Notes under the pieces: model-generated
Databases searched by the model: none
Seen by the model: the letters and a program-made list of their open reading frames with translations, nothing else
Told to the model about the DNA's origin: nothing
Position numbers and translations under genes: made by a program
Assembly (NCBI GenBank): GCA_903825415.1
Contig: CAIKAN010000088.1
Coordinates: 1-37,791, forward strand
DNA: 37,791 nt
From: an uncultured bacterium
Lineage (GTDB): Bacteria; Patescibacteriota; Minisyncoccia; Phycocordibacterales; PALSA-1337
Reading direction: 5' to 3'
Shown here: piece after piece, positions 7,163-14,450 of the stretch
Position numbering within the stretch: the stretch's first letter is position 1
Layout of the letters: each line of letters opens with the position of its first letter

Positions 7163-7193
7163 CCTAAACCCTAGTCCCTAAACCCTAAACCCT
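7163..7193. repeat. Short TAAACCC heptamer repeat
   Basis: Three to four imperfect copies of CCCTAAA (one changed to CCCTAGT) between the hppA stop and its terminator. The unit equals the plant telomere heptamer, but at this length it is probably slippage-prone low-complexity spacer. Confidence 0.6.
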
Positions 7194-7197
7194 CTCC

Positions 7198-9180
7198 TTA
7201 AATGATAAACGCCACAATCAGAAGTGCCACGATATTCAAGATCTTTATCATAGGATTGATAGCAGGACCGGCGGTATCCTTGTAAGGATCACCAACAGTG
7301 TCGCCGGTGACAGCGGCTTTGTGGGCATCGGAGCCTTTGCCGCCATGATTGCCTTGCTCGATATGCTTCTTGGCATTATCCCAAGCGCCTCCGCCTGAAG
7401 TCATAGAGATGGCCACGAAGAGACCGGTGACTATCGAACCTACGAGGAGACCACCGAGAGCCACTGGGCCCAAGATGAAGCCGACCAAGATAGGAACGAT
7501 GACGGGAATGAGGGCAGGGAGGACCATTTGCTTGATAGCAGCGGAAGTGACGATATCTACGCAGCGAGCATAATCAGGCTTGGCTGTGCCTTGCATGATG
7601 CCTTTGATCTCGCGGAATTGACGGCGGACTTCATCGACGACTTTTCCAGCGGCCTTGCCCACAGCTTCCATGCAGAGAGCGGCAAAGTAGTAAGGGAGCA
7701 AGCCTCCGATGAAGAGACCGACTATGACTTTGGGATCGCTCAGATTGAATGAGAGGCCATGCGTGGCTTCCGTGTATGAAGCGAAGAGAACGAGAGCAGC
7801 GAGGCCGGCTGAACCGATAGCATAACCCTTGGTGACAGCCTTGGTTGTATTACCGACAGCATCCAAAGGATCAGTGACATCGCGAACGCTTTCAGGAAGC
7901 TCCGCCATTTCAGCGATGCCTCCGGCATTGTCGGTGATAGGACCATAAGCATCGATAGCGACGATGATACCGGCCATGGAGAGCATGCTCATGGTAGCGA
8001 CGGCTATACCGTAGAGTCCGCTATAGTGATAGGCGATGAGGATGCCGAGGACGATGGTGATGAGAGGCCATGCGGTAGACTTCATGGAAATGGCCAAGCC
8101 TTGAATGATATTGGTGCCATGACCTGAAATTGAAGCATTGGCGATTGATTTCACCGGATAATATTTGGTGGAAGTGTAATATTCCGTGATGATGACCAAG
8201 GCGGCGGTGACAACTAGACCGACCAAGGTGCAGATGAAGAGAGATCCGACGGAATATGTGCCATTGTCTCCCATGATCCATTTGGTGATGGGATAGAAAG
8301 CGATAGCAGCGAGGACTCCAGCAACGGCCAAGCCTTTGTACATGGCGCCCATGATATTCTCGGACTTACCGAGACTGACGAAGAATGAACCGATGATAGA
8401 AGCGATGATGGCGATGCCTCCCAGAGCGAGAGGGTAGATGAGAGCGCCATTGAAGCCCTTGAATATGGTCGCGCCCAAGAGCATGGCCGCGATGGTCGTA
8501 ACGGCGTATGTTTCAAATAAGTCCGCAGCCATTCCTGCGCAATCGCCTACATTATCTCCTACATTATCAGCGATGACTCCAGGATTTCTCGGATCATCCT
8601 CAGGAATTCCAGCTTCCACTTTACCAACCAAGTCGGTGCCGACATCGGCGGCTTTGGTGAATATGCCTCCACCCAGGCGGGCGAAGATTGAAATCAAGCT
8701 GGCACCGAATGCCAAACCGATCAATGAGTTCACATCTTTGGTGATCGCGTAGAATCCAGTGACACCAAGAAGGGCTAGTCCGACTACGAAAAGTCCTGTG
8801 ACTGATCCACCTTTGAAAGCCAAATCCAAAGCTGGTTTCAATCCTCCTCTAGCGGCTTCGGTAGTGCGGACATTGGTCCTTACCGAGACATTCATGCCGA
8901 TATAGCCTGTAACTGCTGACAAAACAGCGCCGAGCAGGAAGCCTATAGCGATCTTGAAGCTAAGGAATATCCATAGGACTATGAAAAGTACCACCGCGAT
9001 CATGGTGATCGTGCGATATTGCCTATTCAGATAGGCTTTGGCGCCTTGTTGGATGGCGAGAGCGATCTCTTTCATCTTGTCGTTTCCTGTAGGCTTCTTC
9101 ATGATCCAGGAGATCAGGAATGAAGCGTAAACGAGAGCGACGAGGGAGCTGATAAGGGCGAAAGTGATGTAAGAATTCAT
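7198..9180 (-). CDS. hppA: Membrane-bound proton-pumping pyrophosphatase
   Basis: 660 aa from [12 protein letters not shown]; the 15 codons upstream give a non-hydrophobic Cys-rich start and are excluded. The enzyme couples hydrolysis of pyrophosphate to ion transport across the membrane. Visible hallmarks are the substrate loop [13 protein letters not shown], then [20 protein letters not shown] and the conserved C-terminal [20 protein letters not shown], with about 15-16 hydrophobic segments between. The determinant segment reads GNTTKA: Lys here marks potassium-independent enzymes, while the dependent type has Ala, so this is probably a K-independent proton pump. It gives energy-poor fermenters a second use for biosynthetic pyrophosphate. 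The gene is monocistronic with a strong downstream terminator; no clear promoter is seen. Confidence 0.97.
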   Translation of the reverse strand: MNSYITFALISSLVALVYASFLISWIMKKPTGNDKMKEIALAIQQGAKAYLNRQYRTITMIAVVLFIVLWIFLSFKIAIGFLLGAVLSAVTGYIGMNVSVRTNVRTTEAARGGLKPALDLAFKGGSVTGLFVVGLALLGVTGFYAITKDVNSLIGLAFGASLISIFARLGGGIFTKAADVGTDLVGKVEAGIPEDDPRNPGVIADNVGDNVGDCAGMAADLFETYAVTTIAAMLLGATIFKGFNGALIYPLALGGIAIIASIIGSFFVSLGKSENIMGAMYKGLAVAGVLAAIAFYPITKWIMGDNGTYSVGSLFICTLVGLVVTAALVIITEYYTSTKYYPVKSIANASISGHGTNIIQGLAISMKSTAWPLITIVLGILIAYHYSGLYGIAVATMSMLSMAGIIVAIDAYGPITDNAGGIAEMAELPESVRDVTDPLDAVGNTTKAVTKGYAIGSAGLAALVLFASYTEATHGLSFNLSDPKVIVGLFIGGLLPYYFAALCMEAVGKAAGKVVDEVRRQFREIKGIMQGTAKPDYARCVDIVTSAAIKQMVLPALIPVIVPILVGFILGPVALGGLLVGSIVTGLFVAISMTSGGGAWDNAKKHIEQGNHGGKGSDAHKAAVTGDTVGDPYKDTAGPAINPMIKILNIVALLIVAFII

Positions 9181-9193
9181 GGGATTAGTTAAA

Positions 9194-9235
9194 AGTACGC
9201 AAGAGCGCAAGGCGCAAGTGCACAAGTACTAGTGT
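9194..9235. repeat. GCAAG-rich imperfect inverted repeat upstream of hppA
   Basis: AGTAC and GTACT bracket a run of GCAAG/GCGCAAG words. The 12-mer GCAAGGCGCAAG (9207-9218) recurs exactly at 31514-31525 in the long inverted repeat after rnhA. Confidence 0.5.
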
Positions 9236-9341
9236 TTTATTAATAATGACAATGCTGGCATTCTATTGGAAAAGGTGAGAATGCGCAAGGGTTTTGAGCT
9301 GGTTATCAGTTATTAGGTTTCTATAAGACTGGCTTGTGTAG

Positions 9342-9347
9342 TACAAT
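9342..9347 (+). promoter_or_regulatory. -10 box deciding the start of the aspartoacylase-like gene
   Basis: TACAAT eight nt before ATG 9355. The upstream in-frame GTG (9334) lies before the -10 box and so would not be transcribed, which fixes the start at 9355 as a leaderless or near-leaderless gene. No convincing -35 box is seen. Confidence 0.5.
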
Positions 9348-9354
9348 TTCGAGC

Positions 9355-10557
9355 ATGATCTCACCATTCGAAAATGTGCCAGTTGAACCATCACGGGAAT
9401 CCATTGATAGTTCAAAATCTGAAGCGGTCGAACTTCTCGCAGAATTTGCCGATAAATACGACTATGAACATTTTTCATTTGAATCGCTCTACCTATATCT
9501 CAAAAGTTTTAGAACGGAAATATTGAGCGGTGGAAATACTATAAACTTAGACATCGATAGCTTTTCAAATCAAGAATTGGAAGACATATATCAGTCTATC
9601 GATGCGAAGCTGGAACAGAGAAGGCGTGAATTAATAGACAATGTTGATATGGAGACCGATGAAGGCAGATTACTTTCTTCGGAGAGTAGATTATGGGAAA
9701 TGGGCTATGATGGAAAAGTGAAACCGAAAGTACAGACTGCTGTGCTGTTAGGTGGAGTACATGGCGATGAGAGGACTTTGCCTGAACAATTGGATAAGTT
9801 GGTTCGTCACAACGAAAAGACTCGAGATTTCCATATTGACCATTCAAGGGTGTATATAAATTCAAAAGTGAATGTGCCGGCTTTGGAGAATAATACGCGA
9901 GCCTTTTCAGTAGATAAGGGTCAGCTATCTGAAGACGCTGATTTGAATCGTTCTGAAATATCTGATTCATACACTGCTGGAATCAAGAATGAATTACTGG
10001 AAGAAATTTTGAGGCTTGATAAGCCATTTGTTTTAGATATGCATAATGACAGAGAAACTATTGATCCGCACGCAGTGATAATTGGTGGCGAGATTGTTGG
10101 TGCCGTCGATGAAAGACTTCTATTCAAAATCAGATTAGCTATGGAATTGGGAATAGGGCGAATAATCATTGCCGATCCAGAAATCGCGAAAGGGACAATG
10201 ATCTCCGAGGTAGGATCCCGGGATGTCGATGCCGATGGAATGGTAATAGAAGTTAATACTGATGATAAGAAATTCGAATCGGCGAAGATAGCTTTGAAGT
10301 TTCTTTCTGGAGCCGGTGTTGTGAACGATGGACGACCAAGCACTCAGGTCATGATGCAGAAGGAGCTGGAGAGCGCGTTTGCTTTGCCGAAATCAGAGGG
10401 TGAGGTTGAAATAGTTCAATATTCGCTTAATAGGGATATTGATAGAGATCTTAGCCCAGCTAATCCCGTTATGGGAGTTGAATACATGGTGCTTAATGGA
10501 TTTCCAGTTGTGATTCGAAAATTGAAATTGGACGGACAGATATTGCGAGAGGTATGA
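9355..10557 (+). CDS. Succinylglutamate desuccinylase/aspartoacylase-like zinc hydrolase
   Basis: 400 aa. Residues about 1-120 are a charged, probably helical extension without recognised domain. From about residue 125 the pattern fits the M14-fold AstE/AspA family: LLGGVHGDERT supplies the zinc-binding His and Glu (HxxE), DLNRS is the conserved Asn-Arg substrate motif, and FVLDMHND supplies the third zinc-binding His. The family deacylates N-acyl amino acids or trims peptides; the substrate here is unknown. A beta-rich C-terminal domain (about 330-400) is also typical. It is followed after 41 nt by a small repeat protein on the same strand, with which it may be co-transcribed. Confidence 0.75.
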   Translation: MISPFENVPVEPSRESIDSSKSEAVELLAEFADKYDYEHFSFESLYLYLKSFRTEILSGGNTINLDIDSFSNQELEDIYQSIDAKLEQRRRELIDNVDMETDEGRLLSSESRLWEMGYDGKVKPKVQTAVLLGGVHGDERTLPEQLDKLVRHNEKTRDFHIDHSRVYINSKVNVPALENNTRAFSVDKGQLSEDADLNRSEISDSYTAGIKNELLEEILRLDKPFVLDMHNDRETIDPHAVIIGGEIVGAVDERLLFKIRLAMELGIGRIIIADPEIAKGTMISEVGSRDVDADGMVIEVNTDDKKFESAKIALKFLSGAGVVNDGRPSTQVMMQKELESAFALPKSEGEVEIVQYSLNRDIDRDLSPANPVMGVEYMVLNGFPVVIRKLKLDGQILREV

Positions 10558-10598
10558 TATTCTTGTTTCTAAGATTATAAGCTTAATTGTTTAATACA

Positions 10599-11003
10599 AT
10601 GTCTAGTGAATCAATGTTTCAAGGATCACAACCATTAGAAGAGAGAGATTACGATCTGGCACGCAAGCGTGCTGGTATGACCAAGAAAGAGTGGGAGGAT
10701 TATCGTCTTGAAAGGACTCGGGAACTTAATATTCCAGAAACTTCGGGTTGGCCAGATATTATCCGAGCTGGTTGGGATGCTTATAGGAAGGAAAAAGCCA
10801 TCGAATTTGGCTTGCCAGAGGATGCGAGTCAGGAAGAAGTTGAAAAAGCGCAAGCAGAGGCATGGAGAAAGAAAAGGATAATTGAGTTCAAGCTTCCGGA
10901 GAATACTCCCTTGGAAGAAGTGGTAGCAATAGAACGAAAGGAATTTATGAATATGTTAGAGAAAGGCGAATTGCAAGTTTATAATCATTTGAGAAGAAAT
11001 TAA
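10599..11003 (+). CDS. Small charged protein with degenerate 27-residue repeats
   Basis: 134 aa from the ATG (the in-frame TTG at 10587 is less likely). No family recognised. Three tandem degenerate units can be read: one containing RELNIPETSGWPDIIRAGWD, one with AIEFGLPEDASQEEVEKAQA, and one with IIEFKLPENTPLEEVVAIER. Each has a helix, an LP-turn and a second acidic helix, giving a helical-hairpin repeat reminiscent of small scaffold or binding repeats. Highly charged, with no signal peptide or membrane segment, so cytoplasmic. It follows the aspartoacylase-like gene by 41 nt and converges with the antitoxin gene, whose stop is 7 nt away. Confidence 0.7.
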   Translation: MSSESMFQGSQPLEERDYDLARKRAGMTKKEWEDYRLERTRELNIPETSGWPDIIRAGWDAYRKEKAIEFGLPEDASQEEVEKAQAEAWRKKRIIEFKLPENTPLEEVVAIERKEFMNMLEKGELQVYNHLRRN

Positions 11004-11010
11004 TCAGGTT

Positions 11011-11301
11011 TTACAACAACACGACCTTCTTCCCAAAAGCCCCAGCGATCTGATAGAGGGTAGTCAGAGAGATATTATGTTTACCGCTTTCGAGGCGGGC
11101 GATGACGCTTTGGGGCATGCCGACCTTCTGAGCGAAGGATTTCTGAGTGAGCTTCTTGGAACGGCGGAGCTCGCGGATCTGGCGGATCATTTGGAGACGG
11201 GCAACGCCGAACTCGAATTTTTCTCGGTTCACTTTCGACTTGAGCAGATCGCCGAAAACTTCGTCAAAGGTATTGAATTTTAATGTTTGTTCTTTCTTCA
11301 T
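11011..11301 (-). CDS. HigA-type antitoxin, XRE-family DNA-binding protein
   Basis: 96 aa. A helix-turn-helix of the Cro/C1 type lies at about residues 48-90 (KKLTQKSFAQKVGMPQSVIA, then RLESGKHNISLTTLYQIA). The N-terminal 45 residues probably contact the toxin. The gene starts one base after the toxin stop (TAA C ATG), the toxin-first order typical of higBA. By family knowledge the protein neutralises the toxin and represses the shared promoter, consistent with the palindrome over the -10 box at 11672-11689. Confidence 0.85.
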   Translation of the reverse strand: MKKEQTLKFNTFDEVFGDLLKSKVNREKFEFGVARLQMIRQIRELRRSKKLTQKSFAQKVGMPQSVIARLESGKHNISLTTLYQIAGAFGKKVVLL

Positions 11302-11302
11302 G

Positions 11303-11623
11303 TTATTTGTTTTGTCTTAACTGTTCCATTAGTAGTGAATAAATGCGTTCTGAAGCCTCAAGCTCTCTTCTGGGTGTTTTCATGCTCTTTTTTGTAAATC
11401 CTCTGAGAATATACAAAGTGCTTCCTTCAAGGCAGAAAATTATTCGGTTTTTTCTAGAAATCAGCTCTTTTATGGGCCCTCTAAGTGTTTTGATATAGGC
11501 TGATTCAAAGTCGCCTTGTCTCATCGACTCGATTTCCATGGCTATTTTCAACTGATCTCCTTCTGGAAGAGAATGAATGAAATTCGTTGCTTGATTTAGG
11601 AATTGTAGGCCGAGTTTGATCAT
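11303..11623 (-). CDS. HigB/RelE-superfamily toxin (Gp49-like)
   Basis: 106 aa. The core GPIKELISRKNRIIFCLEGS, then LYILRGFTKKSMKTPRRELE, matches the phage-derived Gp49-like/HigB family, which are ribosome-dependent mRNA interferases. The basic KKSMKTPRRE segment is the usual RNA-binding/catalytic surface. It is the first gene of a two-gene unit with the antitoxin. Such modules act in phage defence, stress response or plasmid-like maintenance; no mobile element is adjacent. Confidence 0.85.
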   Translation of the reverse strand: MIKLGLQFLNQATNFIHSLPEGDQLKIAMEIESMRQGDFESAYIKTLRGPIKELISRKNRIIFCLEGSTLYILRGFTKKSMKTPRRELEASERIYSLLMEQLRQNK

Positions 11624-11669
11624 TCCTGTATGTTACCCCTGTAAAGGAATTTCAACCAGCTCTTGAGCA

Positions 11670-11699
11670 AGTATAGCAAAATTGCTATATCGAAGTCAA
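11670..11699 (-). promoter_or_regulatory. Toxin-antitoxin promoter with operator palindrome
   Basis: Minus-strand TTGACT (11699-11694), 18-bp spacer, TATACT (11675-11670). A perfect palindrome TATAGCAA-AA-TTGCTATA (11672-11689) overlaps the -10 box and most of the spacer, the expected place for autorepression by the XRE antitoxin. Confidence 0.75.
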
Positions 11700-11744
11700 T
11701 AATGTTTCGGAACATAACGAACCGTCGGATAGTAAACCGCTAAC

Positions 11745-11794
11745 GCAATAACCGTAAAAACACAGCCATTTTGGTCGTATTTTCACGGTTATGC
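11745..11794 (-). other. Hairpin downstream of nusA
   Basis: ATAACCGT (11748-11755) pairs with ACGGTTAT (11785-11792), extended by A/T runs and outer GC pairs. It lies 20-70 nt past the nusA stop. No T-run follows on the minus strand, so it may stabilise or process the 3' end rather than terminate by itself. Confidence 0.45.
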
Positions 11795-11813
11795 TGACAA
11801 AAGAGTGAAAGAT

Positions 11814-12965
11814 TTACGCCACCTCTACCTCCGCTGCCGCCACTTCCGCTCCACCCGTAGACTTGATATCTATCTTCCATCCCGTAAGCTTGGCGGCAAG
11901 ACGGACATTCTGACCACCCTTGCCGATTGCAAGACTTTGCTCATCTTCGGTGACTGTGACGATAGCGCGGTGAGCGGTCTCATCCAATTCAAGGCTAACG
12001 ACCTCGGCAGGAGAGAGAGCCTCTTCAATGAAGAGGGCAGGATCCTCATTCCATTCGACGATGTCGATCTTCTCGCCTGACAATTCGCTGGTGACAGTCG
12101 AGACGCGCACTCCGCGCTGGCCGACCATGGAACCGATGGGGTCGATATGGCTATCATGGGAAATCACGGCGACTTTCGATCGTGAACCGGCCTCGCGAGC
12201 AATAGCTTTGATTTCTACAACACCTTGGACGATTTCAGGCGCTTCTGTTTCAAAAAGCTTTGCCAAGAATTTGGGATGAGAGCGAGAAAGCTTTAGGACT
12301 ATGCCTTTTGGAGTCTCCTCAACGGCATAAAGGAAAGCACGGATACGGTCTCCAGTCTTCCAATGCTCGCTGGGAATCTGCTCCTCGTAAGGGATGATGC
12401 CGAGAGCACGGCCCATATTGACATAGACTACGCCTCTTTCGACGCGCTCTACTATTCCAGCGACAATGTCGCCTTCCTTCTGACCGAATTCAGCCATGAC
12501 CGAGACTTTCTCTGCTTCGCGGATCTTCTGGATGATGACCTGTTTGGCTGTTTGAGCGGCGATGCGTCCGAAATCAGCCTTGGCTTCGAGAGGGAAGACC
12601 AGCTCTTCTCCGACCTCTACATCGCGTTTGATCTTCCTAGCATCCTCTATGAGCATATGCTGCTCTGGATTGAAACGGATCTTGATATCTTCGACGGCGG
12701 TATTCTTGAGATCCTCATGATCCATTTCCTCATCGCCTTCCATGATGACCTGATCCTTGCTGACTACGACCTTGACCTGCCAGAATTCCACGCCGCCTGA
12801 AGCAGAGTCGAATGAAGCCCTGATGATTTGGCCTTTCTTGCCATACTCTTTCTTGTAAGCCGTGGCTAGAGCCATAGCGATAGCCTCCAGCGATTTCTCC
12901 TTTGGAATGCCGCGCTCTTCTTCTAACTGGTCTACTACGGAATTGATTACTTTGAGATCGAACAT
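11814..12965 (-). CDS. nusA: Transcription termination/antitermination factor NusA
   Basis: 383 aa, the short form without the C-terminal acidic repeats of E. coli NusA. The N-terminal RNA polymerase-binding domain is at about 1-125, the S1 domain at about 130-200 (GDIVAGIVERVERGVVYVNM), and the KH1/KH2 domains at about 225-370, with the KH signatures DPIGSMVGQRGVRVSTV and IGKGGQNVRLAAKL. It ends in an Ala/Glu/Val-rich tail. NusA binds the elongating polymerase and nascent RNA hairpins. Upstream is a 75-nt leader with a GC hairpin and no clear Shine-Dalgarno sequence. It is not next to rimP/infB here, unlike the common nusA operon. Confidence 0.97.
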   Translation of the reverse strand: MFDLKVINSVVDQLEEERGIPKEKSLEAIAMALATAYKKEYGKKGQIIRASFDSASGGVEFWQVKVVVSKDQVIMEGDEEMDHEDLKNTAVEDIKIRFNPEQHMLIEDARKIKRDVEVGEELVFPLEAKADFGRIAAQTAKQVIIQKIREAEKVSVMAEFGQKEGDIVAGIVERVERGVVYVNMGRALGIIPYEEQIPSEHWKTGDRIRAFLYAVEETPKGIVLKLSRSHPKFLAKLFETEAPEIVQGVVEIKAIAREAGSRSKVAVISHDSHIDPIGSMVGQRGVRVSTVTSELSGEKIDIVEWNEDPALFIEEALSPAEVVSLELDETAHRAIVTVTEDEQSLAIGKGGQNVRLAAKLTGWKIDIKSTGGAEVAAAEVEVA

Positions 12966-13014
12966 ATATTTAGTTGTTATTAAGTTTTTCTAATGCGTTC
13001 TGTTAAACGAACAA

Positions 13015-13032
13015 GTCCGCGAACGAGCGGAC
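13015..13032 (-). promoter_or_regulatory. GC hairpin in the nusA leader
   Basis: GTCCGC and GCGGAC form a 6-bp stem with a 6-base loop (GAACGA on the plus strand), about 50 nt upstream of the start codon. A target for NusA autoregulation is conceivable, since NusA binds hairpin-containing RNA; this is inference. Confidence 0.45.
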
Positions 13033-13045
13033 GACTGATGGAGGT

Positions 13046-13074
13046 ACTATAACATGGAATGAAAATAGATACAA
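13046..13074 (-). promoter_or_regulatory. Promoter of nusA
   Basis: Minus-strand TTGTAT (13074-13069), 17-bp spacer, TATAGT (13051-13046) preceded by TGT, giving an extended -10. The predicted start is near 13040. Confidence 0.6.
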
Positions 13075-13291
13075 GGAATTCTATGTGTAAAGATACGTCA
13101 ATAAACCTATATTTATAGCCATGATTCTGATTATACATTGACAATCAAGGTAATAGTATGCTAGTCTATTGATAGTTATTTGAAAAGAGCCGTCGTTCAT
13201 ATATTGAGGATTCACTGCAGAAATTAGCCCTTTATGCTCTTGGAAGAGTGAAAGAGAGGGTTGAAACTGTAGTGAAACACTGATCAATATT
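13075..13291 (+). other. Intergenic leader region of the 71-aa membrane protein gene
   Basis: No further gene. TTGACA at 13138-13143 with TAGTCT at 13162-13167 (18-bp spacer) is a possible promoter, which would give a leader of about 120 nt. No strong hairpin or ribosome-binding site was seen in it. Confidence 0.4.
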
Positions 13292-13507
13292 ATGAAATAC
13301 GCGAGGTTATGTATAACGACATCGGCAATTATTGCTTTTGTCTTGACCATGTTGGTCATGCCTTCATCCTTTGTTGGACCGTGGAAACGGATTACGGTCC
13401 TGCTTGGAATCCCGTTGTTCGTTCAATGCTTTGGGATGGGCATTGTTTACGCGATCAATGCTTGTCGGATGGACAACAAGGATGAAGATGCGTGGCGTTC
13501 GGTGTGA
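13292..13507 (+). CDS. Small two-helix membrane protein, unknown function
   Basis: 71 aa. Two predicted transmembrane segments, about residues 6-26 (LCITTSAIIAFVLTMLVMPS) and 34-57 (ITVLLGIPLFVQCFGMGIVY), with a short loop, then a charged tail DNKDEDAW. No family recognised. The reading is supported by a strong intrinsic terminator 20 nt after the stop and by a candidate promoter upstream. The segment is more GC-balanced than the flanking intergenic DNA. TGA is the stop. Confidence 0.6.
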   Translation: MKYARLCITTSAIIAFVLTMLVMPSSFVGPWKRITVLLGIPLFVQCFGMGIVYAINACRMDNKDEDAWRSV

Positions 13508-13527
13508 TGTGATCCATCGAACATTTT

Positions 13528-13557
13528 GGCGGTTGGCGAAAGCTGGCCGCCTTTTTT
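13528..13557 (+). terminator. Intrinsic terminator with GAAA tetraloop
   Basis: GGCGGTTGGC (13528-13537), loop GAAA, GCTGGCCGCC (13542-13551) and six T. The ten-pair stem includes G-T pairs and the loop is a stable GNRA tetraloop. Confidence 0.92.
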
Positions 13558-13575
13558 GTATGAATATAAGTTATG

Positions 13576-13594
13576 GGGGATGTGTCACATCCCC
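13576..13594. promoter_or_regulatory. 19-base palindrome upstream of the dinD-like gene
   Basis: GGGGATGTG and CACATCCCC face each other around a single T, a near-perfect palindrome with operator-like symmetry, about 70 bp before the dinD -10 box. It does not resemble a LexA box. Confidence 0.45.
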
Positions 13595-13662
13595 TTCACA
13601 TCCACTTTTGAATTAAAAAATGAATATTTTTTTTCACTAGATTGAATTTTCTATGAAAAGAG

Positions 13663-13696
13663 TACAATTCACAACAGAGAAGCCTGCCTCTCTGTT
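13663..13696 (+). promoter_or_regulatory. -10 box and initial hairpin of the dinD-like gene
   Basis: TACAAT (13663-13668) with an AT-rich partner around 13640. The transcript would begin with a hairpin AACAGAGA (13673-13680) / TCTCTGTT (13689-13696), which may protect the mRNA 5' end. Confidence 0.45.
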
Positions 13697-13720
13697 TAAA
13701 AGCCTAACAATTCAAGAAAT

Positions 13721-14392
13721 ATGAAAAATACTCCAAATGAAAATAGAGAATTGCAAACGATCGGTCCGAGCAAAGATTTCGAGTCTATCAAAAAGATCGA
13801 TGAGAATGGCGTGGAATATTGGACGGCGAGGGAGCTGATGCAAGTTCTGGGTTATTCGCTTTGGCAGAATTTCGAATCAGTTATAAAGAAAGCCCAGCAG
13901 AGTTGTGTAAATAGCAGACAGTTTCCTCAAGACCATTTTATTGATATCAATAAATTGACGCAAGTAGGCCACGGAATCGTTAGAAAATTTGACGATTACA
14001 AATTGGATAGGTTTGCTTGTTATCTGATTGCACAGAATGGTGATTCGAGTAAACCTGCTATTGCATTGGCGCAAACCTACTTTGCAATTCAAACCCGCAA
14101 ACAAGAGATACTCGATAATTTATCAGAAACAGAAAAGAGGATTATGAAACGACAAGAAGTATCAGATAAGAATAAGCTTCTTTTTAGCACAGCCAAATTG
14201 GCGGGCGTTTCAAACTTCGGACTTTTCAATGATGCTGGATATAAGGGCTTGTACACAATGTCTTTGAAGGATGTTGAAAATAAGAAGGGAATTACGAAAG
14301 GAGAATTGTTAGATCGTGCAGGGGGTGAAGAATTGGCGCAATACACAGTAATCCAATGCGGCTCTCTCTCTTATTTGATACAATGTGCGTAG
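13721..14392 (+). CDS. dinD: DinD-like (DNA-damage-inducible protein D) with truncated C-terminus
   Basis: 223 aa against about 275 in the family. Family hallmarks are the BRO/KilA-like N-terminus (YWTARELMQVLGYSLWQNFE), QNGDSSKPAIALAQTYFAIQ followed by TRKQE, and GYKGLYTMSLKDVENKKGIT. In E. coli DinD is SOS-induced and inhibits RecA activities. After GGEELA, where the family continues into a conserved Asn-Leu-Phe-Arg helix, the sequence changes to about 15 unrelated residues and stops. The final codons overlap the -10 box of pilB. A deletion between dinD and pilB explains this best, so the product may be inactive. A weak hairpin (AAAGGCA 14399-14405 / TGCCTTT 14417-14423, then T) may end the transcript. 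Confidence 0.8.
   Translation: MKNTPNENRELQTIGPSKDFESIKKIDENGVEYWTARELMQVLGYSLWQNFESVIKKAQQSCVNSRQFPQDHFIDINKLTQVGHGIVRKFDDYKLDRFACYLIAQNGDSSKPAIALAQTYFAIQTRKQEILDNLSETEKRIMKRQEVSDKNKLLFSTAKLAGVSNFGLFNDAGYKGLYTMSLKDVENKKGITKGELLDRAGGEELAQYTVIQCGSLSYLIQCA
14379..14384 (+). promoter_or_regulatory. -10 box of the pilus operon
   Basis: TACAAT inside the last codons of the dinD-like gene, about 67 nt before the pilB ATG. No good -35 box. The early leader contains the AAAGGCA/TGCCTTT hairpin, so pilB transcription from this site may be attenuated. Confidence 0.4.
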
Positions 14393-14450
14393 CAAACGAA
14401 AGGCATGCGTGACTTTTGCCTTTTTACTTTCCACTTTAAACTTTTTAATC

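Noticed and set aside
9334-9354. GTG start for the aspartoacylase-like gene
   Set aside because: It lies upstream of the best -10 box, so it would not be on the transcript.
10555-13507. Possible UGA recoding (Gracilibacteria/Absconditabacteria code)
   Set aside because: TGA ends several well-bounded genes (10557, 13507, 23990), the latter two followed closely by terminators, and no gene needs UGA as Gly.
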